Part shown: in pieces, positions 34,603 through 44,789 of the stretch | How the letters are laid out: each line of letters starts with the position of its first letter | Position numbering within the stretch: the stretch's first letter is position 1 | NCBI GenBank assembly: GCA_964493505.1 | Contig: CAZBNP010000002.1 | Location: 248,001-312,000, forward strand | DNA: 64,000 bases | Direction: 5' to 3' | Origin: Chryseosolibacter sp964493505 | GTDB taxonomy: Bacteria > Bacteroidota > Bacteroidia > Cytophagales > Cyclobacteriaceae | The notes under the pieces: generated by a model | Told to the model about the DNA's origin: nothing | The model's database searches: none | The model's input: only the letters and a program-made list of their open reading frames with translations | Translations under genes and position numbers: made by a program

Positions 34603-36138
34603 CTATTTCAACTCAAGCACAACCACCGAAAACGGAGGTAGCTGCACCGTCAACACATCTTTGTTCAGCCTCGCATTTTTGAATTCGACGGGCCTTATTT
34701 TATCAGGCGATTCGAACGTGTTATGATCCTGCAAACTTGCCGAAGTCAAAATTCTTCCGCTTACGGTCTTGTATTTGGATGCATTAAGCTGAAGGGCAAT
34801 ATCTTGCGGTTTCTTCGAATCAATATTCACCAATGAAATGTGCGCTGACCCGGCAGCGTCTACCGAGGCAGAAGCAGACACAGCAGGTAATTTCTCGCTG
34901 CCGAAAGCATAGTCGTTGGAAGTCACTTTCAATGGCAACAGTGTGGCATCCTGGTGAACGTTGTACATTTCCATGACGTGATACGTAGGCGTAAGAATCA
35001 TCTTCTCGCCGTTGGTAAGAATTACCGACTGCAGCACATTGATGGTTTGTGCGAGGTTTGCCCCGCGAACACGTTCGGCATGGTTGTTGAAAATATTCAG
35101 CGTGACTCCGGCAATCATGGCATCGCGCATGGTGTTTTGCTGGTACAGAAATCCCGGGTTTGTACCTTCTTCAACATTGTACCATCCACCCCATTCGTCA
35201 ACAATCAATGCAACACGTTTCTCAGGATCATATTTATCCATAATGGTTGAGTGGCGTGTTACCAACTCTTCCATCCACCATGCTGATTTTAATGTTCTGA
35301 AATATTGTTCTTCCGTAAAACCTACGGCCGGTCCTTTCCTGCTCCACTCCACGGTTGAGTAATGATGCAGCGCAATTCCACTTAACATGTTGTGCGGAAT
35401 GTCGCGCATTAATGTCTCCGTCCAGTTGTAATCCGCTTCGTTTGCACCGGATGCAATGCGAAACAATTTGCTGGTATTACTCCAGTCGGTCATAAACGTG
35501 GCATACTGGCGATAGATGTTCGCGTAGTAATCGGGCTTCATGTTTCCACCACAGCCCCATGCTTCGTTGCCTACCCCCCACATTTTCACATTCCACGGTT
35601 TTTCCCTTCCGTTCTGTGCGCGCAGCTTCGACATCGGGCTCACGCCGTCGAAATTTACATATTCAACCCATTCGGTAAGCTCTTGTACAGTCCCGCTTCC
35701 CACATTGGCCGCGAGGTACGGTTCTGCGTCAAGCAACTCACACATATTCAAAAAATCATGTGTACCAAAACTGTTGTCTTCCGTTACTCCTCCCCACCAC
35801 ACATTTACCATTTTGGGCCTGTCTTCTTTCGGACCGATGCCATCTTTCCAATGATACGTATCGGCAAAACATCCCCCCGGCCAACGCAGGTTGGGTATTT
35901 TCATTTTCCTGAGCGCATCAATTACATCTGTGCGCACACCATTCGTATTGGGAATGGTTGTGTTTTTTTCACCCACATAAAATCCATCGTAAATGCAACG
36001 ACCAAGATGTTCGGCAAAATGTCCGTAGATGTGTTTGTTGATGGTAATATTCGCATCATCGGTTTGAATAACAATGCGATTGGTTTGCGCCTGAACGCCA
36101 ACAAACACAAAACAGAGAATGGGTAATAATTTTTTCAT
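34603..36138 (-). CDS. GH51 alpha-L-arabinofuranosidase (short type)
   Basis: The 511-residue enzyme has a signal peptide (LLPILCFVFVGVQAQ). Motifs: GHFAEHLGRCIYDGFYVG, LRWPGGCFADTYHWKDGIG, acid/base Glu in MWGVGNEAWGCGG and nucleophile Glu in ALIVDEWGGWY. A C-terminal beta domain follows (LPPFSVVVLELK). This is the classic arabinofuranosidase form without a CBM, likely acting on arabino-oligosaccharides in the periplasm. It shares the operon with the GH43 and CBM-bearing GH51 genes. Confidence 0.95.
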   Translation of the reverse strand: MKKLLPILCFVFVGVQAQTNRIVIQTDDANITINKHIYGHFAEHLGRCIYDGFYVGEKNTTIPNTNGVRTDVIDALRKMKIPNLRWPGGCFADTYHWKDGIGPKEDRPKMVNVWWGGVTEDNSFGTHDFLNMCELLDAEPYLAANVGSGTVQELTEWVEYVNFDGVSPMSKLRAQNGREKPWNVKMWGVGNEAWGCGGNMKPDYYANIYRQYATFMTDWSNTSKLFRIASGANEADYNWTETLMRDIPHNMLSGIALHHYSTVEWSRKGPAVGFTEEQYFRTLKSAWWMEELVTRHSTIMDKYDPEKRVALIVDEWGGWYNVEEGTNPGFLYQQNTMRDAMIAGVTLNIFNNHAERVRGANLAQTINVLQSVILTNGEKMILTPTYHVMEMYNVHQDATLLPLKVTSNDYAFGSEKLPAVSASASVDAAGSAHISLVNIDSKKPQDIALQLNASKYKTVSGRILTSASLQDHNTFESPDKIRPVEFKNARLNKDVLTVQLPPFSVVVLELK

Positions 36139-36172
36139 GATGAGATAATTAGACTTTATTCGGTTACGCGGT

Positions 36173-37777
36173 TTACAACTTTTTTTTCCCCCACACGGGC
36201 CTTCCGTTAGCCGTCAGGCCGCTATACACGAGTGTGCGTGAGCGCGGCGAAGCTTCCCAGTCCAGCCCCCATTCCACACAGAGTTTCAGGTCGCCTACGG
36301 TGAGTATTTTTTTATCTTCGTTGTAAGCCCAATCACCCGTGAGCGCGCCTGTGGCTTTACCGTCGGCGCCGAGCGTGAGCGTGGTGGCGGACTGTTGCTC
36401 CCGGTATTGATAATTCATCGAAATATTCTCCCAAGCGCCAGCCAGGTCGCTCTCCACAATCGCGGAGGCGGGTACGGCTGCGTAGCGCTCCGGCATCACC
36501 ACGGGCCAGCCATCGTCCGTCCACCGGATATGGCGAACCTGGCCCATCATGATGGCGTTGCTGAAAGCATTGCCACCGGTATTTGCGGGCAGGCGGCCCT
36601 GGGAGGCGTAGTACCATTCTCCGTTGGTTTCATTCTGAAAGACTGCACAATGTGAAATCCCCACCCAGCCGGAGTGATTGTTGAATTTGTATGGATGCGT
36701 CACCATAGGCCAACACTCGCCGCCCTGCGTAATATTTTTACCGTCAATGCCCAGCCATGGCCCGGTGATGCTTGTGGACCGGCACACGCGGGTATTGTAA
36801 GCGACGGACAGTTCGTCGTAGGCGAGGAAGAGATAATAGTAGCCGGTGTTTTCATTGTAGATGACCTCCGGTGCTTCCTGGGCCTGCCAACGGTTGGCGT
36901 CGCTGTTCTGCCTGCGAGCGATGCGGACACCGTAGTCGTCGAGCGTTTCCAGTTTATCGGGTTTCCCCGTGTCGGAATTTAATGGCAATGCTACAATACC
37001 AGAATGCCACGAGCCGTACACGAGCCAGTGCTCATTCTGTGGTGTAACGATGAAGGATGGGTCGATGGCGTTCCATTTAAAATAGCCGCTCCAGTCGTTT
37101 AGGCTGGCGCGCGACCAGTCGCTGCCGCGGTCTGACACCGAGGCTACCACCATGCCGCGGTCTGTCCACTGATTGTCATTCAGGCTGGTGGTTTCCATCA
37201 GCCCGATGAATGCATGTTCTGTCCACGAACCGTCGAAGTTGGCGGCCGTATTGGGCAGACCGCTTTGGATATAATTGTCCACCACGATGCTGTAATACAT
37301 CCGGTAGGTGTTGCCCACCTTGCGCACTACCGGCGCCCAGTGGCCAAAGACGGGTGCTTCGATGGGTACCAGCCCGGCGCGCTCGCGCATGTTGTTCAGC
37401 GTGTCCTTTACCCAGCTGGGCGTTTGGGCCATCGCCATGCCGCGAAACTCCCAATTAACCAGGTCTTTGGAGCGACGGTAGAGAAAGTGCCCGTGCCCTT
37501 CATGAGCATTGCCATAAGAGGCATCGGTACTATACATGTAGTAGTATTCACCGTCGAACACCACGCTGGGGTCGTGCACGTTAGCCAGGTTCCATTGAGA
37601 CCGGTTACCCCATGCAGCGATCGATGAGTAATCGTCGGCGTAGGTTGGGGGGGTGAAATCGGTAACGGTGTCAGGATCCTTGGTGGTGATGCCTTTCGGT
37701 TCCAAATCATCGCTGCACCCTGCAAACAACAGAACCGTTAGGGTGATCGGTAAAATCAGTAAATACTTTAGTCTCAC
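36173..37777 (-). CDS. GH43 arabinanase-type lipoprotein with C-terminal lipocalin-like domain
   Basis: The 534-residue surface lipoprotein (LTVLLFAGCSDD, lipid Cys) has a five-bladed propeller with catalytic acids in LANVHDPSVVF (Asp), KWNAIDPSFIV (Asp) and WQAQEAPEVIY (Glu). The last 100 residues (TLTLGADGKATGALTGDWAY) resemble the extra C-terminal domain of large extracellular endo-arabinanases. It lies directly downstream of SusD, as expected for the enzyme that makes the first cuts at the cell surface. Confidence 0.88.
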   Translation of the reverse strand: MRLKYLLILPITLTVLLFAGCSDDLEPKGITTKDPDTVTDFTPPTYADDYSSIAAWGNRSQWNLANVHDPSVVFDGEYYYMYSTDASYGNAHEGHGHFLYRRSKDLVNWEFRGMAMAQTPSWVKDTLNNMRERAGLVPIEAPVFGHWAPVVRKVGNTYRMYYSIVVDNYIQSGLPNTAANFDGSWTEHAFIGLMETTSLNDNQWTDRGMVVASVSDRGSDWSRASLNDWSGYFKWNAIDPSFIVTPQNEHWLVYGSWHSGIVALPLNSDTGKPDKLETLDDYGVRIARRQNSDANRWQAQEAPEVIYNENTGYYYLFLAYDELSVAYNTRVCRSTSITGPWLGIDGKNITQGGECWPMVTHPYKFNNHSGWVGISHCAVFQNETNGEWYYASQGRLPANTGGNAFSNAIMMGQVRHIRWTDDGWPVVMPERYAAVPASAIVESDLAGAWENISMNYQYREQQSATTLTLGADGKATGALTGDWAYNEDKKILTVGDLKLCVEWGLDWEASPRSRTLVYSGLTANGRPVWGKKKL

Positions 37778-37863
37778 GTCTACTATGTTTTACTAAAAAA
37801 CTTCCTTATCGACATATAAAAAATGTGTCGATAAGGAATCTTGAATTTATAGAGAATAACTCT

Positions 37864-39615
37864 TTACTTCACAACCGGACGAACAGACCATTTCGCCAGG
37901 AAAGCAGGTCCATTGTCGATATTCTGATTTGCCGAGTTACCGGGTCTAAGATTCGTGTTGGCATTCAGCGTGCCTTGAAGTATTGGAAAATATTCGTGCC
38001 CCTTATAAAAGTACTTGAACGATGAATCGTCAGCGGTTTCCTCGGTAAGTTCCTCTGTTGAGGCGGTGCCATCGCGCTTGTAATAACCATGTTCAACCAA
38101 TTGATTCAGGCGACCTGCATCGTAGAAAAATCCCCAGCGAAGCAAGTCGATACCGCGTCCGTTTTCACAACCGAATTCTTTTGGCCGTTCGACATTTGCT
38201 ATCTGTTCGAAAAGCGCGTCAGCAGACGGGAAGTCGGAGGCTTGGAGATCTTCAAGCGCAACGCGCCGACGTACTTCGTTAATGTAATTGACAGCGATTT
38301 GGGTTGGGCCATTGATTTCATTTTCGCATTCCGCTGCGCGCAGTAAAACATCGCTATATCGCATAAGGCGCAGGTTGATTCCACAATGCAATCCGTTCGT
38401 AATGGAACTGTAGAGGTTGTTTCTGGCATTGGTGAACTTCGCTATTGATATTCCACCCTGGGCGGTATTCGACACAGGAGTCGCCGTGATGTCTTGTTGA
38501 TAAATGGTGTTGCTGCGAGGATCTCCACCGGGATATGCCGCCGTGGTCAGGCCGGTATAGTTGTTGTATTCGGCTTCGTAGGTAACCAATGTCCAGTATA
38601 GACGAGGATCGAGGCGACCATCTGTACAGTTTTCTCTTTTGAACAGGTTATACAACCAGGGTGAGCCTGCCAGGTCGCCCCAGCTACCCAGTGCCTGAGA
38701 AGCGTAGTTACTTTCTACGGCGTGACCCTGAGTTGCCTGCGAGCTTATATTTACGGGAGTCCATTCTTCATCAGTGCCACCTGTACCAAAGTTCATAAAT
38801 TGAACTTCGAAAAGACTCTCTGAGTTATTTTCGGTATCTTCTCTGAAGTTGTCGCCATAATCCGCTGTAAGAGCATACGTTCCGTGTACGCCGGCGATGA
38901 TGTCTTTCAGTACAGCATAAGCCTCGGCATATTTATGACGGAACATCAGTGCACGAGCCAAATATCCGGCAGCGGCACCGCTTGTAGCACGACCCTGGGC
39001 CCATTCGCCACCTTCATTGCGCGAGGGCAATATTTGCATAGCGGTTGTGAGGTCAGCCTCTATTTGGTCAAACACCTCATCTTGCGTATTAAGGGATGCA
39101 TACATGGTGTTGATATCTGAATAAGATGCATAGTCTGTAATCAACGGAACCGTCTGGTAATAGGTAGCTAATGCATAGTATGCCAGGGATCTGAGGAAGA
39201 GCGCCTGCCCTTTTATCTGATTACGGGAATCTTCCGGCATATCAACCATATCGACTTTCGACAATACAAAGTTGGTGCGGTTTACGACATGGTAGTTGTC
39301 GCGCCATGGCCACTCATCACCAATTCCAATAGTACCCGGAGAGTTTAGGTTGTCGTATTCCAGATACCACTGCTGGGATGCGTTCCAAACTTCGTCGCCA
39401 CGAACAGCATCCAACGTATAGCCAACGCGGGCAAATGTCCCTTCAAGCCGTATACGGTTGTAGGACGCAATGACCGCCTCCTCAAGTTCGGACTCAGAAT
39501 CGCCAAAATCGTAGGTTGACTGATTATTCGGATTCCTAATGTCCAGCTGGTCATCGCAGGCTGTCACGCTTACCATAAGCGCCAACATTGTTAGGATTAT
39601 CGTTAAACTTTTCAT
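37864..39615 (-). CDS. SusD/RagB-type nutrient-binding lipoprotein (arabinan locus)
   Basis: The 583-residue lipoprotein (LALMVSVTACDDQ) has SusD-like features: NYHVVNRTNFVLSKVDMVD, IKGQALFLRSLAYYALATYY, LMRYSDVLLRAAECENEING and ECGCEN-type C-terminal part (RPKEFGCENGRGIDLLRWGF). It partners the SusC encoded just upstream and binds arabino-oligosaccharides at the cell surface. It is 28 bases downstream of susC and before the surface GH43. Confidence 0.95.
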   Translation of the reverse strand: MKSLTIILTMLALMVSVTACDDQLDIRNPNNQSTYDFGDSESELEEAVIASYNRIRLEGTFARVGYTLDAVRGDEVWNASQQWYLEYDNLNSPGTIGIGDEWPWRDNYHVVNRTNFVLSKVDMVDMPEDSRNQIKGQALFLRSLAYYALATYYQTVPLITDYASYSDINTMYASLNTQDEVFDQIEADLTTAMQILPSRNEGGEWAQGRATSGAAAGYLARALMFRHKYAEAYAVLKDIIAGVHGTYALTADYGDNFREDTENNSESLFEVQFMNFGTGGTDEEWTPVNISSQATQGHAVESNYASQALGSWGDLAGSPWLYNLFKRENCTDGRLDPRLYWTLVTYEAEYNNYTGLTTAAYPGGDPRSNTIYQQDITATPVSNTAQGGISIAKFTNARNNLYSSITNGLHCGINLRLMRYSDVLLRAAECENEINGPTQIAVNYINEVRRRVALEDLQASDFPSADALFEQIANVERPKEFGCENGRGIDLLRWGFFYDAGRLNQLVEHGYYKRDGTASTEELTEETADDSSFKYFYKGHEYFPILQGTLNANTNLRPGNSANQNIDNGPAFLAKWSVRPVVK

Positions 39616-39643
39616 ATCGATACCTGTCTTTTAGATGCAATAT

Positions 39644-42600
39644 TTAGAATGAGAAGCTTCCTCCGAACATGACGGTTCGGGGAGTCGGATACGAAGCGTA
39701 GTTGTAACCAGGGGTGAATGTACCTCCGGCGAAATCTACGTTGTAACCTTTATATTTGGTGAAGGGCGCCAGGTTTTGAGCCGATGCGTATATACGAAGG
39801 CCTCTCACATAACCACCAAACCATTCGTCAGGGAAGTTATAGCCCAACTGGATGTTTGCAATTTTCAAATATGACGCATTCTGAATAAAACGTTGACTGA
39901 ACATGTCGTTGGTAATAGAACCGGTCGATTTATACGCTACGCGGGGAACATCGGTGTTTGTGTTCTCCGGTGTCCAGGAATTTAATAGGTCGACGCTCTT
40001 GTTGAGCGGACCGTATGAGCCGCGCAATGTAAGGTCGACAAAGTCCACAGCTTTGAACCCAGCTGCGCCAAATGTGAATATGCTCAAGTCAAAACCCTTC
40101 CATTCAGCACGTAGGTTCAATCCGTAATTGACTTTTGGCAGACCGCTACCCAGGAACGTTTGGTCTTCGTTCGTAATTTCACCATCGTTATTGAGGTCGG
40201 CGTAGGCAACATCACCCGGTTGTGCTCCGTTCTGATTGATGTATCCGCCTTCTGAGTTAATACGGGTGTCGATCTGCTCCTGAGACTGGAAGATACCTTC
40301 GTAAACGTAGCCATAGAAGGCGCCCACTTCACGACCTACTTCTGTGCGGCTGAAGGCATCGGTGCGGGGTTCGCCTGAAACACCCAATTTTGTTACCTCG
40401 TTGTCGAGTGTAGATAGGTTCGCCGAAATGTCGAACTTGACAGCGTGCCGATCGTTGTGATAGACAACCAGGAACTCAAGACCTGAGTTTACCATGGTTG
40501 CAGCATTCATCGTCACCGTTCCGTTGGTAGCTCCTGCATTGGCAGGAACGGCTACACTATAAAGAAGGTCTTCTGACGTTGACTTATAATAGTCGAAAGT
40601 AAATTCCAGCTGATTATTGAACAAACCGAGGTCGAGACCAACGTCGAGCGTCTTCTTCGTTTCCCACCTGATGGCCGTGTTTACATAGTTTGAAATCGCC
40701 GAGCCGGTGACCTTATTATTTCCAAAGCTATAAGTGTAGTTACCTCTCGGCATGACATCCATGTATTGGTAATCCCCTATGTTCGAATTACCAAGCTCAC
40801 CATAGCTACCACGGACCTTGAACAGGCCGATTGTCGATCTGTCCGCAGGGAAGAAGCTTTCACGATCGATACGCCAACCGGCCGATACAGATGGGAAGAT
40901 ACCATAGCGGCCATCTGAAGCAAAACGGCTTGAACCATCACGACGTACCGTAGCCGAAAAAAGGTACTTCTCATCAAAATCGTAGATGAGACGGCCGAAA
41001 TACGATGTCATCACATGTTCGGATTCCTGGCTTGTCGATAATCTCGTTGTCGCGTTCGTTAGTTGCAGATAGTACGGTTCAGGCATGTTAACACCTGTAC
41101 CTCCCAGCGCATGAAAGAGTTCACGCTGGAATGTCTGACCAGCAATCGCATTGATGTGATGGAGTCCAAATCTGCCATCGTAGCTCACAGTGTTTTCTAC
41201 AAGTGTAGCGCCATAGTTACGATAACCCTGTGCCAGGGTCTCATTGCTCTTTGACAAGTAATTCGTTGTGCTCTGAATAAACGCAGGCACGAATGTGAAG
41301 TCCTTTGCATAGGTTTTGCTGTACGACAAGCTAAGGTTGTAGCTTAGCGTATGATTGCTGCCCGAGAGGCCAGCCATATCCAGAAGGTCAACATTTGCAG
41401 AACCGGAAGCAACAATACGGTCAACCGTTGTGTTCCTCTTCAGCAAGCTATTGGTAAGTAGCACATTTGTTACGCGCAAGTCGCCATGAACGTCGTCATA
41501 GTAAGTACCGTAACCGTAAGAGTCGTAGGTGTATTCTGATGCAGCGGAAATTTTGTCGTCGAGAACCCAGGTCGACGCATCGTAGGCTCTGATGGTCGGC
41601 GGTAAAATCGAAACCGAAGCCATGACTGGAAATTGCGCGCCATACAGGCCCTGTACGTATTCGTTGGCGTTACTAAGCCCCATATTGTCCTGTTCGCTGT
41701 GGCTAAACACGATGCCGGTTTTGAATTTGATAAACTTAACGTCAAAAGTATTGTTGATACGGGCCGTATAGCGGTCGAAGTTAGGGCCCGCGCCTTCCAT
41801 TGTGCCTTGTTGAGTAAAATAGTCGAGGCCGATGTTGTAAGTACTGCTGGCCCCACCTCCAGATAAATTGATATTGTGATTCTGGCGAATACCCGTTTTG
41901 AATGCCTCATCGAACCAATTTGTGTTAACCTGGCCCGGGTCGACATATTTTGGGCTTGCGGGATTGTATCCGGCAGGAACGGCCATGCCACTATTGGTAA
42001 ACGCCATGTTTACGTATTCGCCGTACTGGTAAGAATCCATAACATCGTACACTCCTTTCTGTACCTGGTCGACACCAAGGTAACCGCTGTAGTCGATCTT
42101 CATGGGTTGGTTTTTCCTGCCTTGCTTTGTGGTGATGATAATCACGCCGTTGGCAGCACGCGAACCGTAGATTGCGGCAGCAGAAGCATCCTTAAGCACC
42201 TGAAGTGATTCGATATCGTTTGGCGAGAAGTCGCGAACGGTTGTTCCCATTATCACACCATCAACAACATAGAGAGGTTCGGTACTGCCGAACGAACCCA
42301 TACCCCGAATACGTACTATAGGGTCAGCTCCCGGTTGCCCGTCGGTTGTAACCTGAACACCCGCTACTTTTCCCTGGAGCATCGTTGAGATGTTTGAGTT
42401 TGATATTTTCTTCATCTCTTCAGCGTCGACAATGGCAACTGAACCGGTGAGATCGACTTTCTTTTGTGTACCATATCCGATCACCACAACTTCATTGAGT
42501 TGCAAAACGTCAGCTTCCAACGCTATATCCAGCGTTGTGCGATTATTAAGCGCGGTTTCAACGGGTACAAATCCGATAAAAGAAAAAACCAATGTACTGT

Positions 42601-42808
42601 TTCCATCAGGCACATCAAGGGAATAGTTTCCCTCGGCGTCGGTGGTGGTTCCCCGGGTAGTCCCTTTTACCAGGACATTCACTCCGGGAAGTGAGGCATT
42701 ACCTTCCACGGTAGTTACTTTTCCACTCACGCGTATTTCCTGAGCCCATACTGCCGTGGAGTGCAGAATGCTCAATACCATCACAGCGATTGCGTATGAA
42801 TATTTCAT
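39644..42808 (-). CDS. SusC/RagA-type TonB-dependent transporter (arabinan locus)
   Basis: The 1054-residue outer-membrane transporter has a signal peptide (VLSILHSTAVWAQ), a carboxypeptidase-regulatory-like domain (LPGVNVLVKGTTRGTTTDAE), a plug (VVIGYGTQKKVDLTGSVAIV, YVVDGVIMGT, LKDASAAAIYGSRAANGVI) and a barrel with a terminal Phe (GGSFSF). It has no STN domain, in contrast to the SusC at 17383, so this locus is not under FecI/FecR control. The promoter palindrome near 44815 indicates AraR control instead. The upstream lipoprotein gene ends 26 bases before its start. Confidence 0.96.
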   Translation of the reverse strand: MKYSYAIAVMVLSILHSTAVWAQEIRVSGKVTTVEGNASLPGVNVLVKGTTRGTTTDAEGNYSLDVPDGNSTLVFSFIGFVPVETALNNRTTLDIALEADVLQLNEVVVIGYGTQKKVDLTGSVAIVDAEEMKKISNSNISTMLQGKVAGVQVTTDGQPGADPIVRIRGMGSFGSTEPLYVVDGVIMGTTVRDFSPNDIESLQVLKDASAAAIYGSRAANGVIIITTKQGRKNQPMKIDYSGYLGVDQVQKGVYDVMDSYQYGEYVNMAFTNSGMAVPAGYNPASPKYVDPGQVNTNWFDEAFKTGIRQNHNINLSGGGASSTYNIGLDYFTQQGTMEGAGPNFDRYTARINNTFDVKFIKFKTGIVFSHSEQDNMGLSNANEYVQGLYGAQFPVMASVSILPPTIRAYDASTWVLDDKISAASEYTYDSYGYGTYYDDVHGDLRVTNVLLTNSLLKRNTTVDRIVASGSANVDLLDMAGLSGSNHTLSYNLSLSYSKTYAKDFTFVPAFIQSTTNYLSKSNETLAQGYRNYGATLVENTVSYDGRFGLHHINAIAGQTFQRELFHALGGTGVNMPEPYYLQLTNATTRLSTSQESEHVMTSYFGRLIYDFDEKYLFSATVRRDGSSRFASDGRYGIFPSVSAGWRIDRESFFPADRSTIGLFKVRGSYGELGNSNIGDYQYMDVMPRGNYTYSFGNNKVTGSAISNYVNTAIRWETKKTLDVGLDLGLFNNQLEFTFDYYKSTSEDLLYSVAVPANAGATNGTVTMNAATMVNSGLEFLVVYHNDRHAVKFDISANLSTLDNEVTKLGVSGEPRTDAFSRTEVGREVGAFYGYVYEGIFQSQEQIDTRINSEGGYINQNGAQPGDVAYADLNNDGEITNEDQTFLGSGLPKVNYGLNLRAEWKGFDLSIFTFGAAGFKAVDFVDLTLRGSYGPLNKSVDLLNSWTPENTNTDVPRVAYKSTGSITNDMFSQRFIQNASYLKIANIQLGYNFPDEWFGGYVRGLRIYASAQNLAPFTKYKGYNVDFAGGTFTPGYNYASYPTPRTVMFGGSFSF

Positions 42809-42834
42809 AGTTTAGATATTTTTTATCATAGTGA

Positions 42835-44532
42835 CTATTCAACAATTACGAGATAGGCTCCTTCTGTTACGAGTGCGCAATTCAGGTCAGCGCTGTCTAC
42901 CGTTATCCCCTCATACTTTTGGAAATGCGCTTCGCCATTAGCGTAGGTAACATTGTAAAGTACATCAGCCGTATCGTCACCATGGTTTGTAACGGTAATG
43001 ACTACTTTGGATCCACTGATGTTTGGTGTGAATGTATCCCAGTTCCAGTCAGACGTGGGCGTGGCTGTACCATAGCCGTCGCCCCAGCCAAAGTGGTCCA
43101 TACGCACTACGGCATATTCAGTCAGGTCGGCCTTGCGGAGAATTGTAGAAGGACTATTCCAGTTTGCAAGATTGCTGGAGTAGCAATACAGGGTAATGGT
43201 CTTACTCGAACCCGACGCGACGGTATAGTCATCCGAGAATTCGGTCCACCAGGCAGTAGAAAAATCGGTAGCCCCTACCTGGCCTACGCCCTGTACGAGC
43301 GTCACCGGGCAGGTTGTCGTTACTGTGCTCGTTGCGCCCACATAAGAAATGTCAACGGTTTGAGCGCCTGCGGCAGCCGGAATCGTGCCAAACTGAAGCG
43401 TCTGGTTTGGTAAGACACCTGTCGAACCGTCGGAATAGGTCGCGGTTACGACCAGGCCCGTCGCGTTGAATTTTATAGGGTCACTGCTGTAGTAATAGTA
43501 GGTTGTTATGTCTGGCAAAGTAGTGACCGCCAGGCTTGACACCGAGTTCGTTACTTCCAGTGTATATAGGGTTGACACAGCCGGCCCATATTTGCCTTGT
43601 TTGGTTTTGCTATACGCTGCGACAACTGTCTTGACTCCGAGTGTCGTCATATCAGGAATGACGTTGAAGGATACATCTGCGGAATCAACTTGCTCGGAAG
43701 ATCCATCAGCGAAGGTAACCGTAGCGATTGCATCCCCCCAGAAGTTTTCGTTGCCCAGTTCAACAAAAGCAGGAGCTCCTGTGATCGCGATTGAAACCGG
43801 GTTAACGTCGTCGACAACAGTGACATTAGAAGGTAAGAGGTACGCGTTCTTCATCTCGAAATAACTGCCATCGCATACCAGGAAAGCCACGATATCAGCC
43901 GTCGCAGAAACCGGTTGTTCATAGGTAAGTATTAGCGTCGTACCATTTGTTCCAACGGCTTTGGCGGTTACATATACATTGCCGGTAGCCGAGTGGTCGA
44001 CGTCGATAGTAACATAGGCGCCTTGCATGGTCGTGCGGAAGTCGTTCCAAATATCGCCATCTCCGTCGGTGTCGGGATAGTTGTGGGAGATCATGTTGCC
44101 GTCGTAATCAGCGTTACCCCAGCCGAAGGCATCCGAACGGAGAAGAAAGTATTCCGCATAGCCTTCGCCGTCACGATCTGCCACTTCATTAGTGACGGCT
44201 AGGTTCCAGTTGTTCCAGTTATTAATACCGGCACCGTGGTTAACGAACTCCAGATGCAATAGCTTGTTTGTAGGAATGGTAAAGTAATCAGAAAATGCAG
44301 TCCACCAACCGGAACTATTATCCTCAGCTCCCACGATTGCTGTAGCGATGTTGAGGTAAGTGGTGTCACCTGTATCCAAACCTGCTCTCACAGCTGCGAT
44401 TGAGTCGATCCTGCTCTGCAGGTCAGAGGGTGCATCAATTGAATAAATATCCAACTCCTCGCACCCCGCTAAGCCAAATGCCGCCAAAACTGCAATGCAC
44501 CAGGCGCATCCTATCAGTTTAGTTATTTTCAT
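42835..44532 (-). CDS. Surface lipoprotein with duplicated modules around Ig-like domains (candidate glycan-binding protein)
   Basis: A 565-residue lipoprotein (LAAFGLAGCEELD) from the ATG at 44532; the frame is open 24 codons further up. Two related modules bracket it. The first has GWWTAFSDYFTIP, NWNNWNLAVTN, FLLRSDAFGWGNADYD and AYVTIDVDHSATGNVYVTAK. The second has AWWTEFSDDYTVA, NWNSPSTILRKAD, VVRMDHFGWGDGYGT and KVVITVTNHGDDTADVLYNV. Between them are two Ig-like Big_3-type domains (IATVTFADGSSEQVDSADVS, LVVTATYSDGSTGVL). It occupies the first-gene position of the susC operon, so it probably binds polysaccharide at the surface like SusE/SusF. The aromatic-rich modules may be CBMs. No enzyme motif was seen. 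Confidence 0.8.
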   Translation of the reverse strand: MKITKLIGCAWCIAVLAAFGLAGCEELDIYSIDAPSDLQSRIDSIAAVRAGLDTGDTTYLNIATAIVGAEDNSSGWWTAFSDYFTIPTNKLLHLEFVNHGAGINNWNNWNLAVTNEVADRDGEGYAEYFLLRSDAFGWGNADYDGNMISHNYPDTDGDGDIWNDFRTTMQGAYVTIDVDHSATGNVYVTAKAVGTNGTTLILTYEQPVSATADIVAFLVCDGSYFEMKNAYLLPSNVTVVDDVNPVSIAITGAPAFVELGNENFWGDAIATVTFADGSSEQVDSADVSFNVIPDMTTLGVKTVVAAYSKTKQGKYGPAVSTLYTLEVTNSVSSLAVTTLPDITTYYYYSSDPIKFNATGLVVTATYSDGSTGVLPNQTLQFGTIPAAAGAQTVDISYVGATSTVTTTCPVTLVQGVGQVGATDFSTAWWTEFSDDYTVASGSSKTITLYCYSSNLANWNSPSTILRKADLTEYAVVRMDHFGWGDGYGTATPTSDWNWDTFTPNISGSKVVITVTNHGDDTADVLYNVTYANGEAHFQKYEGITVDSADLNCALVTEGAYLVIVE

Positions 44533-44548
44533 AAAATAAAATTTGAGT

Positions 44549-44737
44549 TCATTCTCCCTTATAATAAGGCAGGTAAGATGCTTTATCCGCAGTAGTAGCT
44601 CCACTGGAAGTGGACCCGGCTCCCAGGCGAGGCGTGAACCAGAAAACCGATGAACAGGAACGAGTACATTCCGCCAGGCCGTGGCAGAAATCGAACTGAT
44701 TTTTGGGGATCAGGATGTGGGTAAATACTTTTTTCAT
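44549..44737 (-). CDS. Small ORF in the leader of the arabinan operon (62 residues, unknown)
   Basis: This ORF (start MKKVFTHILIPKNQFDFCHG) lies between the promoter/operator near 44815 and the lipoprotein start at 44532, and ends 16 bases before the latter. The codon choice looks like that of real genes (for example ATC CTG ATC CCC), and it has three Cys and several aromatics. I recognise no domain. It could be a small protein, a leader peptide, or chance. Confidence 0.35.
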   Translation of the reverse strand: MKKVFTHILIPKNQFDFCHGLAECTRSCSSVFWFTPRLGAGSTSSGATTADKASYLPYYKGE

Positions 44738-44789
44738 ACAGGTCTATTTTGGTTAGTGGCGGGGGCTATCGCCCTCTTTATAATTGTTA

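Noticed and set aside
44690..44710. tRNA-like GTTCGA stretch on the minus strand upstream of the arabinan operon
   Set aside because: The surrounding bases do not form a T-arm with five paired bases or an acceptor stem.
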